Assembly (NCBI GenBank): GCA_040904765.1
Contig: JBBDST010000059.1
Coordinates: 1-16,525 of the forward strand
From: JBBDST01 sp040904765
GTDB taxonomy: Bacteria > Actinomycetota > Nitriliruptoria > Nitriliruptorales > Nitriliruptoraceae
Direction: 5' to 3'
DNA length: 16,525 nt
Made by a program: the position numbers and the translations under genes. The notes under the pieces were generated by a model. The model ran no database searches. It saw only the letters and a list, made by a program, of their open reading frames with translations, and was not told the DNA's origin. Below, piece after piece: positions 1 through 7,610 of this stretch; the stretch's first letter is position 1, and the number at the start of each line of letters is the position of its first letter.

Positions 1-1
1 C

Positions 2-889
2 CCCCCCCCTGCCCGACAAAACGTCCATCACCACATGGTTCGCGCCGTCAATTGCGATCCGCAACGTCAGACCGTGACGCTTGCAGACGGCACCAATGTC
101 AGTTATCACCTTGTGTCGTTCAACGTTGGCAGTGTCGTCGCTACCGGCACGCTCACGATCGAGCAAGGCGTACCTGCCATGAAACCTTTCGATCAGCTGC
201 CCAGTTTCGCGCGCTGGCTGGCGCAGACGACCCCGGATCGCCAGTACCACATTTCGATTGTGGGGGGAGGACCGACAGGCCTCGAACTCGCCGGGCAACT
301 CTCCGCTCGTTACCCGCAACGCCTCGCCATCACCGTTTTCAATCGCACGCAACCAGGGATAACTCTGCCAGCCGGCGCCCGACGGCGTGTGCTTGACATT
401 CTTAAGCAACGGGGGGTCCAGATGCGCCTCGCAGCTGCCGTTCAAACCGTCGAACGAGACCACTTAATGTGCAACAACGAACGACACGAGCACGACATGG
501 CAATCCTGGCAACAGGCCTCACACCGACCCGTTTTGCTTGCGACTCGGGGCTTGGAGATGAGCACGGCATTCCTGTCCGCGCCACGCTGCAACACGTTGA
601 CTACGACGACATCTATGCCGTTGGCGACGGCGCACACTTCACCCCTGGACCGCTACGAAAACTTGGCGTCCATGGTGTGCGTCAAGGCCCGATCCTTGAA
701 CAAAGCCTGCTTGCACGTAGGGCAGGTCAGCCGCTGCCGGTTTACAAGCCCCGCCAGCATGTGCTTCGAATCATTGACCTTGGTGGCGGCACTGCCCTTG
801 CCACGCGTGGGCGCTGGTGGGCAGAAGGCCCGCTGCTGCGGCAACTCAAACGGACAATCGATAGTCGATGGCTCGCGCAATATCAGTGA
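2..889 (+). CDS. FAD/NAD(P)-dependent oxidoreductase, NDH-2-like (5' end outside window)
   Basis: The reading frame is open from the window edge, so the N-terminal FAD-binding part of the protein lies upstream; the first in-window ATG is at 35. What remains shows a second dinucleotide fold with the glycine motif IVGGGPTGLELAG, the ATG-type motif AILATGLTP, and the C-terminal FAD motif YAVGDGAHF followed by GVHGVRQG. The tail (GRWWAEGPLLRQLKRTIDSR) resembles the stand-alone oxidoreductases related to the domain fused to SelD in some organisms, and more distantly type II NADH dehydrogenases. This points to a flavoprotein that passes electrons from NAD(P)H to an unknown acceptor. No selD or selenium gene is visible here. 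The gene converges on the small membrane protein at 931-1146. The family call is firm; the substrate is unknown. Confidence 0.8.
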   Translation, partial: PPPARQNVHHHMVRAVNCDPQRQTVTLADGTNVSYHLVSFNVGSVVATGTLTIEQGVPAMKPFDQLPSFARWLAQTTPDRQYHISIVGGGPTGLELAGQLSARYPQRLAITVFNRTQPGITLPAGARRRVLDILKQRGVQMRLAAAVQTVERDHLMCNNERHEHDMAILATGLTPTRFACDSGLGDEHGIPVRATLQHVDYDDIYAVGDGAHFTPGPLRKLGVHGVRQGPILEQSLLARRAGQPLPVYKPRQHVLRIIDLGGGTALATRGRWWAEGPLLRQLKRTIDSRWLAQYQ

Positions 890-905
890 GGAGATCACCT
901 CACTG
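884..905. terminator. Hairpin between convergent genes, possible bidirectional terminator
   Basis: CAGTGAGG (884-891) and CCTCACTG (898-905) form a perfect 8-bp stem with a 6-base loop. The stem covers the TGA stop of the oxidoreductase (887-889) and lies 26 bases before the stop of the minus-strand gene at 931. There is no T-tract on either side, so it is not a textbook intrinsic terminator. Confidence 0.45.
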
Positions 906-930
906 CTGCCGCATACAGCGAGCCTTTGGC

Positions 931-1146
931 TCAGAGCACAAACATGACCGCCAGGCCTGCTACCCAGCCTGCGACCGTAATCGTGACGGTTTGTGCCCAA
1001 CGCAACTCGGAAAAGATCAGCCACCCGGCAGTTGCAAGAACCCCAAGAAAAACAAATAGCACCGCGAAATTACCCCCGCCGCTTGGAGCGTGGATTCCGT
1101 GGTTGGCGATAACAAACGACGACATGACAGCCGGTACATCAAACAT
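931..1146 (-). CDS. Small membrane protein with two predicted transmembrane segments
   Basis: This 71-residue protein has two hydrophobic stretches, roughly residues 26-46 (FAVLFVFLGVLATAGWLIF) and 52-71, separated by a short SELRW turn, so it should be a helical hairpin in the membrane. The ATG at 1146 is preceded by a good ribosome binding site (GGAAGG, then GTGCCTAC before ATG on the minus strand), which supports a real gene despite its size. It lies 204 bases downstream of the other minus-strand membrane protein (1351-1788) and may share its transcript. I do not recognise a family and cannot assign a function. Confidence 0.6.
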   Translation of the reverse strand: MFDVPAVMSSFVIANHGIHAPSGGGNFAVLFVFLGVLATAGWLIFSELRWAQTVTITVAGWVAGLAVMFVL

Positions 1147-1350
1147 GTAGGCACCTTCCGGTTGGTGTACGGATCGGCCCGTCTACGCCCGCTCGCTGGT
1201 AACAAACGAGACGGCGCCGGGCGGCTTCATTGACGGTGAACGACTCACCCCTGGCAGCGCAGCAAACGGGCCAGTTCGAGACGAAACAACACCCCTGCAT
1301 ACGCTGTGTGATCGACCCATCACTGCAATAAAAAGCTTGTTTGCTCTTCA

Positions 1351-1788
1351 CTAGGCGACGCGTTGAGTAGTTTGTTTGCGAGCGGCAACATTGGCGTAGG
1401 TGATTCCAAGCACAACCCCAAACATCATATGACCGACCAAACTCATCACTTGATCTTGACCGACAACAAACACCATCGCCGACATGCCAAGCCCGAGCGG
1501 CATCACCACCAGTGCGCCAACTACCCAAGCCACGATGCCATACATCGCACCCGACAGTGCTGCAGGTGCACTCTTCACAGACACTGGGCCCAGCACAAGC
1601 GCATACCCGGCCCCAAACACGGCCGAAATTGCCAGATGCACGATCCAACCGATAGCTAACGACTCAGATCCGGCCAACGTTGCGACCATGCCCATCATGT
1701 CCATCGCATGCATCATCGCACCAAACACCACACCACCTAACAGGCCCCCGACAATTCCCGCTCCAACATGCCTGTTTTCAAAATTCAT
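1351..1788 (-). CDS. Four-helix membrane protein with a Met/His-rich first helix
   Basis: This 145-residue protein has about four transmembrane segments, near residues 9-38, 45-67, 76-110 and 114-132, and a short basic C-terminus. The ATG at 1788 follows AAAGGA at a normal distance. The first helix contains MMHAMDMMGM (residues 25-34), and further Met and His residues sit in later helices (H51, GHMM at 119-122). Such side chains can bind soft metals such as copper, but Met is also simply common in membrane helices, so this is only a hint. It is divergent from the DUF427 gene and lies upstream of the two-helix protein at 931-1146. I do not recognise a characterised family. Confidence 0.7.
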   Translation of the reverse strand: MNFENRHVGAGIVGGLLGGVVFGAMMHAMDMMGMVATLAGSESLAIGWIVHLAISAVFGAGYALVLGPVSVKSAPAALSGAMYGIVAWVVGALVVMPLGLGMSAMVFVVGQDQVMSLVGHMMFGVVLGITYANVAARKQTTQRVA

Positions 1789-1857
1789 TGTTTATCCTTT
1801 GGTTGACTTTAACGTGCTAACAGTGACGGCAACACCGGCTAGCAGCCGGCTATTCCA

Positions 1858-1881
1858 CTGCCGTAGACAGCGCTACGGCGG
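1858..1881. repeat. Inverted repeat, 7-bp perfect core extended to 9 pairs
   Basis: GCCGTAG (1860-1866) pairs with CTACGGC (1873-1879) across a 6-base loop. Two further pairs (one G-U) extend it outward. A second stem, CCGGCT/AGCCGG at 1835-1849, lies just before it. It is about 255 bases upstream of the DUF427 start, so it could act in a long leader or be a binding site. Confidence 0.4.
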
Positions 1882-2007
1882 CCGCCAGTGTTTTGCAATT
1901 CGGTCAGTGAAAGCGGCAAGCCACTGCTGATGCCGGTTCACTATGCGAATGAACAAGTCGTAGCCGGGCTGGTCTTTCGTTTCGGGCCCGTTTCGGCGAT
2001 AGGTCCG

Positions 2008-2029
2008 GCAACCAAAAAAATTTGGTTGC
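2008..2029. repeat. Perfect 9-bp inverted repeat with AAAA loop
   Basis: GCAACCAAA (2008-2016) and TTTGGTTGC (2021-2029) are perfect complements around four A residues, about 105 bases upstream of the DUF427 ATG. With no T-tract after the plus-strand stem it is not a clear terminator for that strand. On the minus strand the loop and the adjoining stem bases read as seven T residues inside the hairpin. It could be an operator or a leader hairpin. Confidence 0.45.
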
Positions 2030-2133
2030 ACAGTGTGGGAAGTTCAACGGGTGATTGCGGGTTATCACAAGTGAAATGTTGGCTGTTGCCTGAAGGCGAC
2101 AGGCAGATCACCACCAACGTTAAGGAGTTTGAC

Positions 2134-2418
2134 ATGGCACGAGCGATTTGGAACGGGACCGTCATCGCAGAATCTGACCGCACCGTGAGTGTCGAAGGCA
2201 ATCAGTACTTTCCACCCGAAGACGTCAACCATCAACTGCTTCAACCAAATGCAAAAACGACCACCTGCCCGTGGAAAGGACAATCGTCATACGTCGATAT
2301 CGTCATAGACGGCCAAGTAAACCCGGCAGCTGCCTGGTTCTATCCAGAACCGAAAGCCGCCGCCAAAGAAATCGCCGGGCATTTCGCGTTCTGGAACGGC
2401 GTGACAGTCGAACCGTAA
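2134..2418 (+). CDS. DUF427 domain protein
   Basis: A small soluble protein of 94 residues matching the DUF427 family (PF04248) from end to end. It starts with ARAIWNGTVIAESD, followed by EGNQYFPPEDV, the TTTCPWKGQSSYVD segment (residues 42-55) and AAWFYPEPKAAAKEIAGHF near the C-terminus. I chose the ATG at 2134 because AAGGAG (2122-2127) precedes it by 6 bases and it is where family homology begins, although the frame is open upstream to 1888. The biochemical role of the family is not established. It lies 61 bases before egtD on the same strand and may be cotranscribed with the ergothioneine genes, which does not by itself imply a role in that pathway. Confidence 0.85.
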   Translation: MARAIWNGTVIAESDRTVSVEGNQYFPPEDVNHQLLQPNAKTTTCPWKGQSSYVDIVIDGQVNPAAAWFYPEPKAAAKEIAGHFAFWNGVTVEP

Positions 2419-2479
2419 TCTGAGCGAGCTTGCCAACAAAAACACCGGAGCGCCCTGTGATCACCGTAAAAGCGCGTAT

Positions 2480-3475
2480 ATGAGCGATAAGTCCCTGACC
2501 GAACGCATGTCTTTGCAACGGCTCACACTGCTGCGCCCGTTAGCCGAACGGCTCGCCACTGACGTCTGTGACGGGCTGACCGGCGCGCACAAGTGGCTCC
2601 CGCCGATCTATTTCTATGATGAACGTGGCTCGCAACTTTTCGAACAGATCACCCAACTCGACGAGTACTACCTCACCCGCACCGAACGAGAAATTCTTGA
2701 ACGTCACGCCGGCGAACTGCTTGAAGTGACCAGTCCTGACGAAATCGTCGAGCTTGGTTCTGGCTCGTCAATCAAAACTGATCTGCTGTTAACCCAGCTG
2801 TATCGCACCGGCGGACGTCGCTACGGTGCACTGGATATCTCCGAAACGGCACTTGTAGAGGCCGCGACACGCCTCACCCAAAAACATCTGTGGTTATCCG
2901 TCGACAGTTACGTGGGCGATTTTCACACTGACCTCAACGCGATCCCCCGATCGGGCCGCCGACTGCTCGTGTTTTTAGGTTCCACACTGGGAAATCTTGA
3001 CACGTCGGCACGCGAAAAGCTGCTGCGAACAATCGCAGGCACCCTTACAGAAGACGATGCGTTTCTGCTTGGCGTCGATCTGGTCAAAGCTTCACAGGAA
3101 CTCATTCCGGCCTATGACGATGCGCAGGGAATCACCGCACGATTCAACCGCAACGTGCTTGAGGTCATCAACCGAGAACTCGACGGCAACCTGCCTGTTG
3201 AAGCGTTTGAACATCAGGCCATCTGGAACAGCGTCGAGGAACGCATCGAAATGCATCTTGTTGCGTCAACCAACATCCGCGCGCACCTCACCGCCATCGA
3301 TCTTCACCTTACCTTTGAAGCCGGTGAACACATCGTGACCGAACACTCCCACAAGTTTCGCATCGATCAGTTACGGCGCGAACTAGCAGGCGTTGGCCTT
3401 CATGTCAGTCAGGTTCTGACCGACGATGCTGACCGTTTTGCCGTGATCCTTGTGCGCCTAACACGGCACCGGTAA
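2480..3475 (+). CDS. egtD: L-histidine N-alpha-methyltransferase EgtD
   Basis: EgtD transfers three methyl groups from S-adenosylmethionine to the alpha-amino group of histidine to give hercynine, the backbone of ergothioneine. The 331-residue length fits the family. Family landmarks are YFYDERGSQLFEQIT (residues 44-58) and EYYLTRTE (62-69), the SAM-binding ELGSGSSIKT (91-100), LGSTLGNL (166-173, with the Asn that holds the histidine), AYDDAQG (211-217) and a C-terminal TEHSHKFR, whose Glu and Ser match the histidine-amine contacts known in Mycobacterium. The ATG at 2480 lacks a clear Shine-Dalgarno site. A second ATG at 2507 would remove nine residues and is no better supported. It leads the ergothioneine block but is separated from egtA by the DUF3179 gene. 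Confidence 0.93.
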   Translation: MSDKSLTERMSLQRLTLLRPLAERLATDVCDGLTGAHKWLPPIYFYDERGSQLFEQITQLDEYYLTRTEREILERHAGELLEVTSPDEIVELGSGSSIKTDLLLTQLYRTGGRRYGALDISETALVEAATRLTQKHLWLSVDSYVGDFHTDLNAIPRSGRRLLVFLGSTLGNLDTSAREKLLRTIAGTLTEDDAFLLGVDLVKASQELIPAYDDAQGITARFNRNVLEVINRELDGNLPVEAFEHQAIWNSVEERIEMHLVASTNIRAHLTAIDLHLTFEAGEHIVTEHSHKFRIDQLRRELAGVGLHVSQVLTDDADRFAVILVRLTRHR

Positions 3476-3578
3476 ACAAAATTCGTTGCGTGTTTTGCAA
3501 GAAAAACCTGACGCAAAGGGAAGGCCACACAGCCCGAAGGTGTTTGCAACAGTGCCACCAACTGTCTGGAGTCATCCC

Positions 3579-4811
3579 GTGCGCCGTGTAAACGCCCTCG
3601 TAAGCCTCGTTGCGTTACTGGCCGTCGCCTGCAGCACCCCACAAGACAGCGCTCTCGACGCTGCTGACAGCACCACCGTCGATGAGCCAGGATCGAGCCT
3701 GCCAGGCAGCCCACGCGAACCAATCCGTGCGGTGGCCCAAAACTGTGAACCTGGCCAATTCCACTTCGATCAGCCCACCTGTGAGCCTGCACATTCGATT
3801 CCACTCGACGAAATCATTTCGGGCGGACCACCACCAGATGGCATCCCGCCCATCGACAACCCTATTTATGAGAGCGTCGAAACGGCGGCCAGCTGGCTAT
3901 CGGATTCCAGTCCGGTGATGGTGATCGACATCGACAACGACGTCCGCGCCTACCCGCTGGCGATTCTCACCTGGCACGAAATTGTCAACGACACGGTGGG
4001 CGACATCCCGCTTGTCATCACCTACTGCCCGCTTTGCAACTCGGCGCTGGTGTTTAAACGCACCATCGATGGCCCTACCGGCGAACAGGTCCTCGATTTT
4101 GGAACTTCCGGCCGGCTGTATCTGTCCAACCTTGTCATGTATGACCGTCAAAACCGCAACCTATGGACCCAGTTTGAAGGCGAAGCAGTCGTCGGTGAAG
4201 ATCTGCTGGGCACCCAGCTCACACGGGTCCCGGCCTGGCTGTTTGGTTTTCAAGAACTCGCCGAACTGCATCCCGACGCCCAAGTGCTCTCGCGCGACAC
4301 CGGCCACAACCGCGACTACGGCCGTAACCCTTACACCTTCTACGACGCAGAAGACAGTGACCCGTTTATGTTTCGCGGCGAACCTGATCCACGCCAACCG
4401 CCCATGACCCGCCTGGTCGGCGTGACAAACAGCACGGCAGCAGTCGCAATCACCCTGGATCACCTGCGTGCAGAGCGCACCATCGATGTCCGTCTCGGAA
4501 ACCAAAACATCACGGTCCTGTGGGCACCCGGGCAGGCTTCAGCACTTGATCAAAGCACCATCAATGAAGGCCGCGACGTCGGTCAAACGGCCGCATTCAT
4601 CGCCGAAATTGACGGACAAAACCTGTCGCTACGTCCAAGCGAAACGCCCAACCGGTTCGTCGACGACGCGAGTGGATCAACGTTTGACTTACGCGGACGT
4701 GCCCTTGACGGCCCCTACCAAGGCCGACAGTTAACACCGGTAGTTCACGATGACACGTTCTGGTTTGTTTGGGTCGCGTTTCGGCCAGATACGCAACTCA
4801 TCGGTGGCTAG
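3579..4811 (+). CDS. DUF3179 domain lipoprotein
   Basis: The frame is open from a TTG at 3486, but GTG at 3579 is the better start. GGAG (3568-3571) lies seven bases before it, and it yields a clean lipoprotein signal, a basic start then hydrophobic VNALVSLVALLAVAC with Cys18 as lipid anchor. The mature protein is extracytoplasmic. The DUF3179 core is clear: VMVIDIDNDVRAYPLAIL (residues 113-130), TWHEIVND, TYCPLCNSALVFKR (148-161), FGTSGRL and LVMYDRQNRNLWTQFEG. The CPLC pair (C150, C153) together with H133 and H390 could be a redox or metal site; no DUF3179 function is firmly known to me. It lies between egtD and egtA, 44 bases before egtA, so it is probably part of the same transcript. The insertion into an ergothioneine cluster is unusual. 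Confidence 0.87.
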   Translation: MRRVNALVSLVALLAVACSTPQDSALDAADSTTVDEPGSSLPGSPREPIRAVAQNCEPGQFHFDQPTCEPAHSIPLDEIISGGPPPDGIPPIDNPIYESVETAASWLSDSSPVMVIDIDNDVRAYPLAILTWHEIVNDTVGDIPLVITYCPLCNSALVFKRTIDGPTGEQVLDFGTSGRLYLSNLVMYDRQNRNLWTQFEGEAVVGEDLLGTQLTRVPAWLFGFQELAELHPDAQVLSRDTGHNRDYGRNPYTFYDAEDSDPFMFRGEPDPRQPPMTRLVGVTNSTAAVAITLDHLRAERTIDVRLGNQNITVLWAPGQASALDQSTINEGRDVGQTAAFIAEIDGQNLSLRPSETPNRFVDDASGSTFDLRGRALDGPYQGRQLTPVVHDDTFWFVWVAFRPDTQLIGG

Positions 4812-4855
4812 ACCGTGAACTTTCCCTTACAGTCGATAGCGTCAGGAGTGCCTCT

Positions 4856-6274
4856 ATGACGACGCAGGACCCCAGTGCGGCCATCGACGCGCCATCTGCG
4901 CGAGCAGTCATCGAAGCGGCCACAAGCGGACCTGCCGGACACATGGGCTTTGGATTAGAAGCAGAATTCTTCCCGATCGAACAGGCATCGGTCAGTCGCA
5001 TACCAATTGAAGGTCCTGCAGGAATTTTGCAGCGGCTGTCGACACTTGCCGACACACAGCCGGCTTTGAAAGCACCCGGTGTCATGACCAGCGCCGGTTG
5101 GATGAGCGATGGCGCGAGCGGATTTCGGATCTCTTTTGAACCTGGCGGGCAGATCGAAATCTCAAGCAGCTATCAGCCAACCATCACAGCGGCGATAGCC
5201 GAAACAGACGAAGCAGTCGCAACCATCGCGGCAGCACTCGAACAATCCGGCGTGGTGCTGGCTGCTACCGGAATTGACCTGTGGTCGCCAGGAACCGTGC
5301 CACAGCAACTGTCTGCATCACGCTATGTCACCATGGATCGGCATTTCAATCGTCTGGGTGCTGCCGGGCGCACCATGATGCGCGACACCTGCGCGTTGCA
5401 ACTCAACCTGGACCTCTCCTCAGGCTTAGAAGCACAGAAAAGATGGGCGACCGCAAATCTGCTTGCCCCTGTTGCCACCGCAACTTTCGCTGCCAGCCCG
5501 ACACCAGATGGCCGAGTCCGCTGCCAAAGAAGTATCAACTGGCAGCAGGTCGATCCCAGTCGAACAGGCTTCCCACAACACGCAACAAGCTCCACATACT
5601 CCATTGCCGACCAGTATGAACAGTTTGCGATGAACGCCACCGTTCTGCCGCTCAATGATGGCACCGTTGATCATCAAGCGCTCCCGCACGACTGGCGTTT
5701 CGGCGATTGGATGACCCGCGGTCACCCACAGTTTGGCTGGCCAACCGTCGAGGACTTTACGACTCATCTGTCGACACTGTTTCCTGAAGTACGCCCGCGC
5801 GGTTTTCTTGAAATCCGCTCTATCGATGCCTTACCGAAACGTTGGCGGCGCGTGCCGGCAGTGTTGTATGCAGGCGCAATCTATGACCCCAAAGCCCGCG
5901 ATCGTATTCATGACCTCCTCGCCGACGTTTCAGAAACGTCCGCACAACAGCTACATCTGGCCGCAACCAGCGGACTTTCTGATGCCACCCTGTGCGCACG
6001 CGCAGTTGAAGTGTGGTCTTTTGCGCTCAGTGGCGCCATGCGCCTGCCGCAAGGGACCTTTGCTGATGGTGATTTGCAGTCTGCCGAAGCATATTTGGAT
6101 CGGTTTACCCTGCGCGGTCTGTCACCGGCAGATGAACTGATCACCCTGCTGCAAACATCTTCACCGTCGGCGGTGCTTGGCTGGGCATTAGAACCGCTGC
6201 GCGAACCGGCCAGCGCAAAAACCGTAGACACAAGAACCCACACGTTGCCCGCCGTCGCCCGAGAAAGCAGATGA
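4856..6274 (+). CDS. egtA: Ergothioneine-pathway glutamate-cysteine ligase EgtA
   Basis: EgtA joins glutamate and cysteine with ATP to form gamma-glutamylcysteine, the sulfur donor used by EgtB in mycobacterial-type ergothioneine synthesis. The 472-residue protein shows GFGLEAEFF (residues 31-39), RISFEPGGQIEISS (91-104, the hallmark of the EPGGQ-type ligases), MMRDTCALQLNLDL (174-187) and GFLEIRSIDALP (316-327). I start it at ATG 4856, where AGGAG (4844-4848) sits seven bases upstream; the longer frame from 4769 would overlap the DUF3179 gene. Its stop overlaps the egtB start by four bases (ATGA), which implies translational coupling. A general gamma-glutamylcysteine synthetase is the only alternative, and the context argues for EgtA. 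Confidence 0.92.
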   Translation: MTTQDPSAAIDAPSARAVIEAATSGPAGHMGFGLEAEFFPIEQASVSRIPIEGPAGILQRLSTLADTQPALKAPGVMTSAGWMSDGASGFRISFEPGGQIEISSSYQPTITAAIAETDEAVATIAAALEQSGVVLAATGIDLWSPGTVPQQLSASRYVTMDRHFNRLGAAGRTMMRDTCALQLNLDLSSGLEAQKRWATANLLAPVATATFAASPTPDGRVRCQRSINWQQVDPSRTGFPQHATSSTYSIADQYEQFAMNATVLPLNDGTVDHQALPHDWRFGDWMTRGHPQFGWPTVEDFTTHLSTLFPEVRPRGFLEIRSIDALPKRWRRVPAVLYAGAIYDPKARDRIHDLLADVSETSAQQLHLAATSGLSDATLCARAVEVWSFALSGAMRLPQGTFADGDLQSAEAYLDRFTLRGLSPADELITLLQTSSPSAVLGWALEPLREPASAKTVDTRTHTLPAVARESR

Positions 6275-7596
6275 TGCGACCAATAAGTGCCCCAAAAGCC
6301 CTTCGCAACGATCTCACACTTTCTTTGCAGCGCGGACGGGCCCGCACAAAAACACTGATCGCAGCCTTAAACGAAGATCAACTGCACGAACAGCCGATCG
6401 ACTTTCTTAGCCCGCTCGTGTGGGATGTCGGCCACGTCGCCTGCTTTGAAGATCTGTGGCTCGTTCGGCGTCTGACGGGACGCCCCTCACGAGATCCGCA
6501 ACGCGACAACCTCTATGACGCGTTTGAGCATCCCCGCTGGACCCGTGGCGAGCTTGCGTTAATGCCGGCATCCGAAGCCATGCAACATCTTGATGAGGTG
6601 CGCGCCGACACGCTCGCCGTCCTTCAAAATCTTCACTTTGAACCGGACGCTCCGCTCATAGCCAACGGGGCAGTCCATCGCATGATTGCCCAACACGAAC
6701 TGCAACATCTCGAAACGATGCTGCAGTCGCTGGCCTGCAGAACCGGCGGATACGAACCGCCACAAGCCCGTGTACTCACCTCAGCCCGCCGCGTCGATGA
6801 CTGCGATCGTGTGTTTGTCGCCGGAGGCACATTTCTCCTTGGTACCAACGACACGAGCTGCACGTTCGATAACGAACGACCCCAGCATGTGGTCGAACTG
6901 GCCCCGTTTCAGATTGACCGGTTTCCCGTAACGACCCGCCGGTTCGCCGCATTCATCGACAACGGCGGCTACCACCGGGCTGAACTGTGGTCGGAACGTG
7001 GGTGGCACTGGCTGCAAGAATCAGGCCACAAGGCCCCTCAAGGTTGGGTTCAAGACCGTTACGGCGACTGGCAGCGGCTGCGCTTTGGGCGTGCCGAACC
7101 ACTTGATCCGCGTGTGCCTGTAGAGCACATCAGCTTTTTTGAAGCCGAAGCGTTCGCAAACTTCGCTGGCGGGCGGTTGCCTTCCGAAACGGAATGGGAG
7201 ATGGCGGCAAGCTGGGATGCAACGAGCCAAACCAAACGGCGCTATCCGTGGGGCGAAACCGCACCAACGTCAGCACATGCCAACTTGAACGGGCGCCATT
7301 TTGGCCCCCAACCGGTAGGCAGCTACCCCAAGGGCGCATCGGCGTATGGTGTCGAGCAACTTGTCGGCGACGTGTATGAGTGGACAAGTTCGGGTTTTGA
7401 GCCTTACCCCGGCTTTGACGCGTTTCCTTACCCGGAGTACAGCGAAGTTTTTTTTGGTGGCGACTACCGGGTTCTCAAAGGCTCATCGTGGGCGATTGGC
7501 TCTGAGCTGGCACGAACGACCTATCGCAACTGGGATCATCCCTACCGCCGCCAAATATTCGCCGGAGTTCGCCTCGCCTACGACATCCACCACTAG
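6271..7596 (+). CDS. egtB: Hercynylcysteine S-oxide synthase EgtB
   Basis: EgtB is a non-heme iron enzyme that uses oxygen to join gamma-glutamylcysteine to hercynine, giving the gamma-glutamyl hercynylcysteine sulfoxide. The 441 residues comprise an N-terminal DinB-type helical domain (about 10-165) and a C-terminal formylglycine-generating-enzyme-like domain (about 178-440). Iron ligands are visible as H55 in DVGHVACFEDLW and H142/H146 in QHELQHLE. The GDVYEWTSSGFEPYPGF loop (367-383) carries the likely catalytic tyrosine (Y379), and RNWDHPYRRQIFAGVR near the end matches the gamma-glutamylcysteine-binding arginines of the mycobacterial enzyme. It starts at ATG 6271 within the egtA stop; a second ATG at 6274 is possible. 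It is followed 14 bases later by egtC. Confidence 0.95.
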   Translation: MMRPISAPKALRNDLTLSLQRGRARTKTLIAALNEDQLHEQPIDFLSPLVWDVGHVACFEDLWLVRRLTGRPSRDPQRDNLYDAFEHPRWTRGELALMPASEAMQHLDEVRADTLAVLQNLHFEPDAPLIANGAVHRMIAQHELQHLETMLQSLACRTGGYEPPQARVLTSARRVDDCDRVFVAGGTFLLGTNDTSCTFDNERPQHVVELAPFQIDRFPVTTRRFAAFIDNGGYHRAELWSERGWHWLQESGHKAPQGWVQDRYGDWQRLRFGRAEPLDPRVPVEHISFFEAEAFANFAGGRLPSETEWEMAASWDATSQTKRRYPWGETAPTSAHANLNGRHFGPQPVGSYPKGASAYGVEQLVGDVYEWTSSGFEPYPGFDAFPYPEYSEVFFGGDYRVLKGSSWAIGSELARTTYRNWDHPYRRQIFAGVRLAYDIHH

Positions 7597-7610
7597 TCTT
7601 CGGAGTTTTC

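Larger units (their letters stand above)
1789..2133. other. Divergent intergenic region with several inverted repeats
   Basis: These 345 bases separate the minus-strand membrane protein from the DUF427 gene and should hold both promoters, though I could not pick convincing -35/-10 pairs. Inverted repeats lie at 1835-1849, 1858-1881, 2008-2029, 2051-2068 (GTGAT, 8 bases, ATCAC) and 2087-2105 (TGCCTG, 7 bases, CAGGCA). A frame from 1888 is open all the way into DUF427. Its translation includes GKPLLMPVHYANEQ and LVFRFGP, which vaguely resemble pyridoxamine-phosphate-oxidase-like flavin-binding proteins, so a gene remnant is possible. Confidence 0.5.

Noticed and set aside
1308..1323. GTGAT-N6-ATCAC motif resembling a CRP/FNR site
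   Set aside because: The spacing between the TGTGA and TCAC half-sites is 8, not 6, and the position relative to the small membrane gene is not that of a typical promoter site.
1147..1350. Search for a third small gene between the two membrane proteins
   Set aside because: No frame with a ribosome site or protein-like composition was seen in these 204 bases.
1139..1648. Minus-strand open frame of 169 codons
   Set aside because: It is an out-of-frame shadow of the four-helix membrane protein, with atypical Cys/Arg-rich composition and no homology.
2923..3105. Antisense frames within egtD and other egt genes
   Set aside because: All are shadows of well-supported genes and none has its own ribosome site or family motif.
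4769..4855. Longer N-terminus for EgtA
   Set aside because: It would overlap the DUF3179 gene, lacks a ribosome site and precedes the region of family similarity; ATG 4856 has AGGAG at proper distance.
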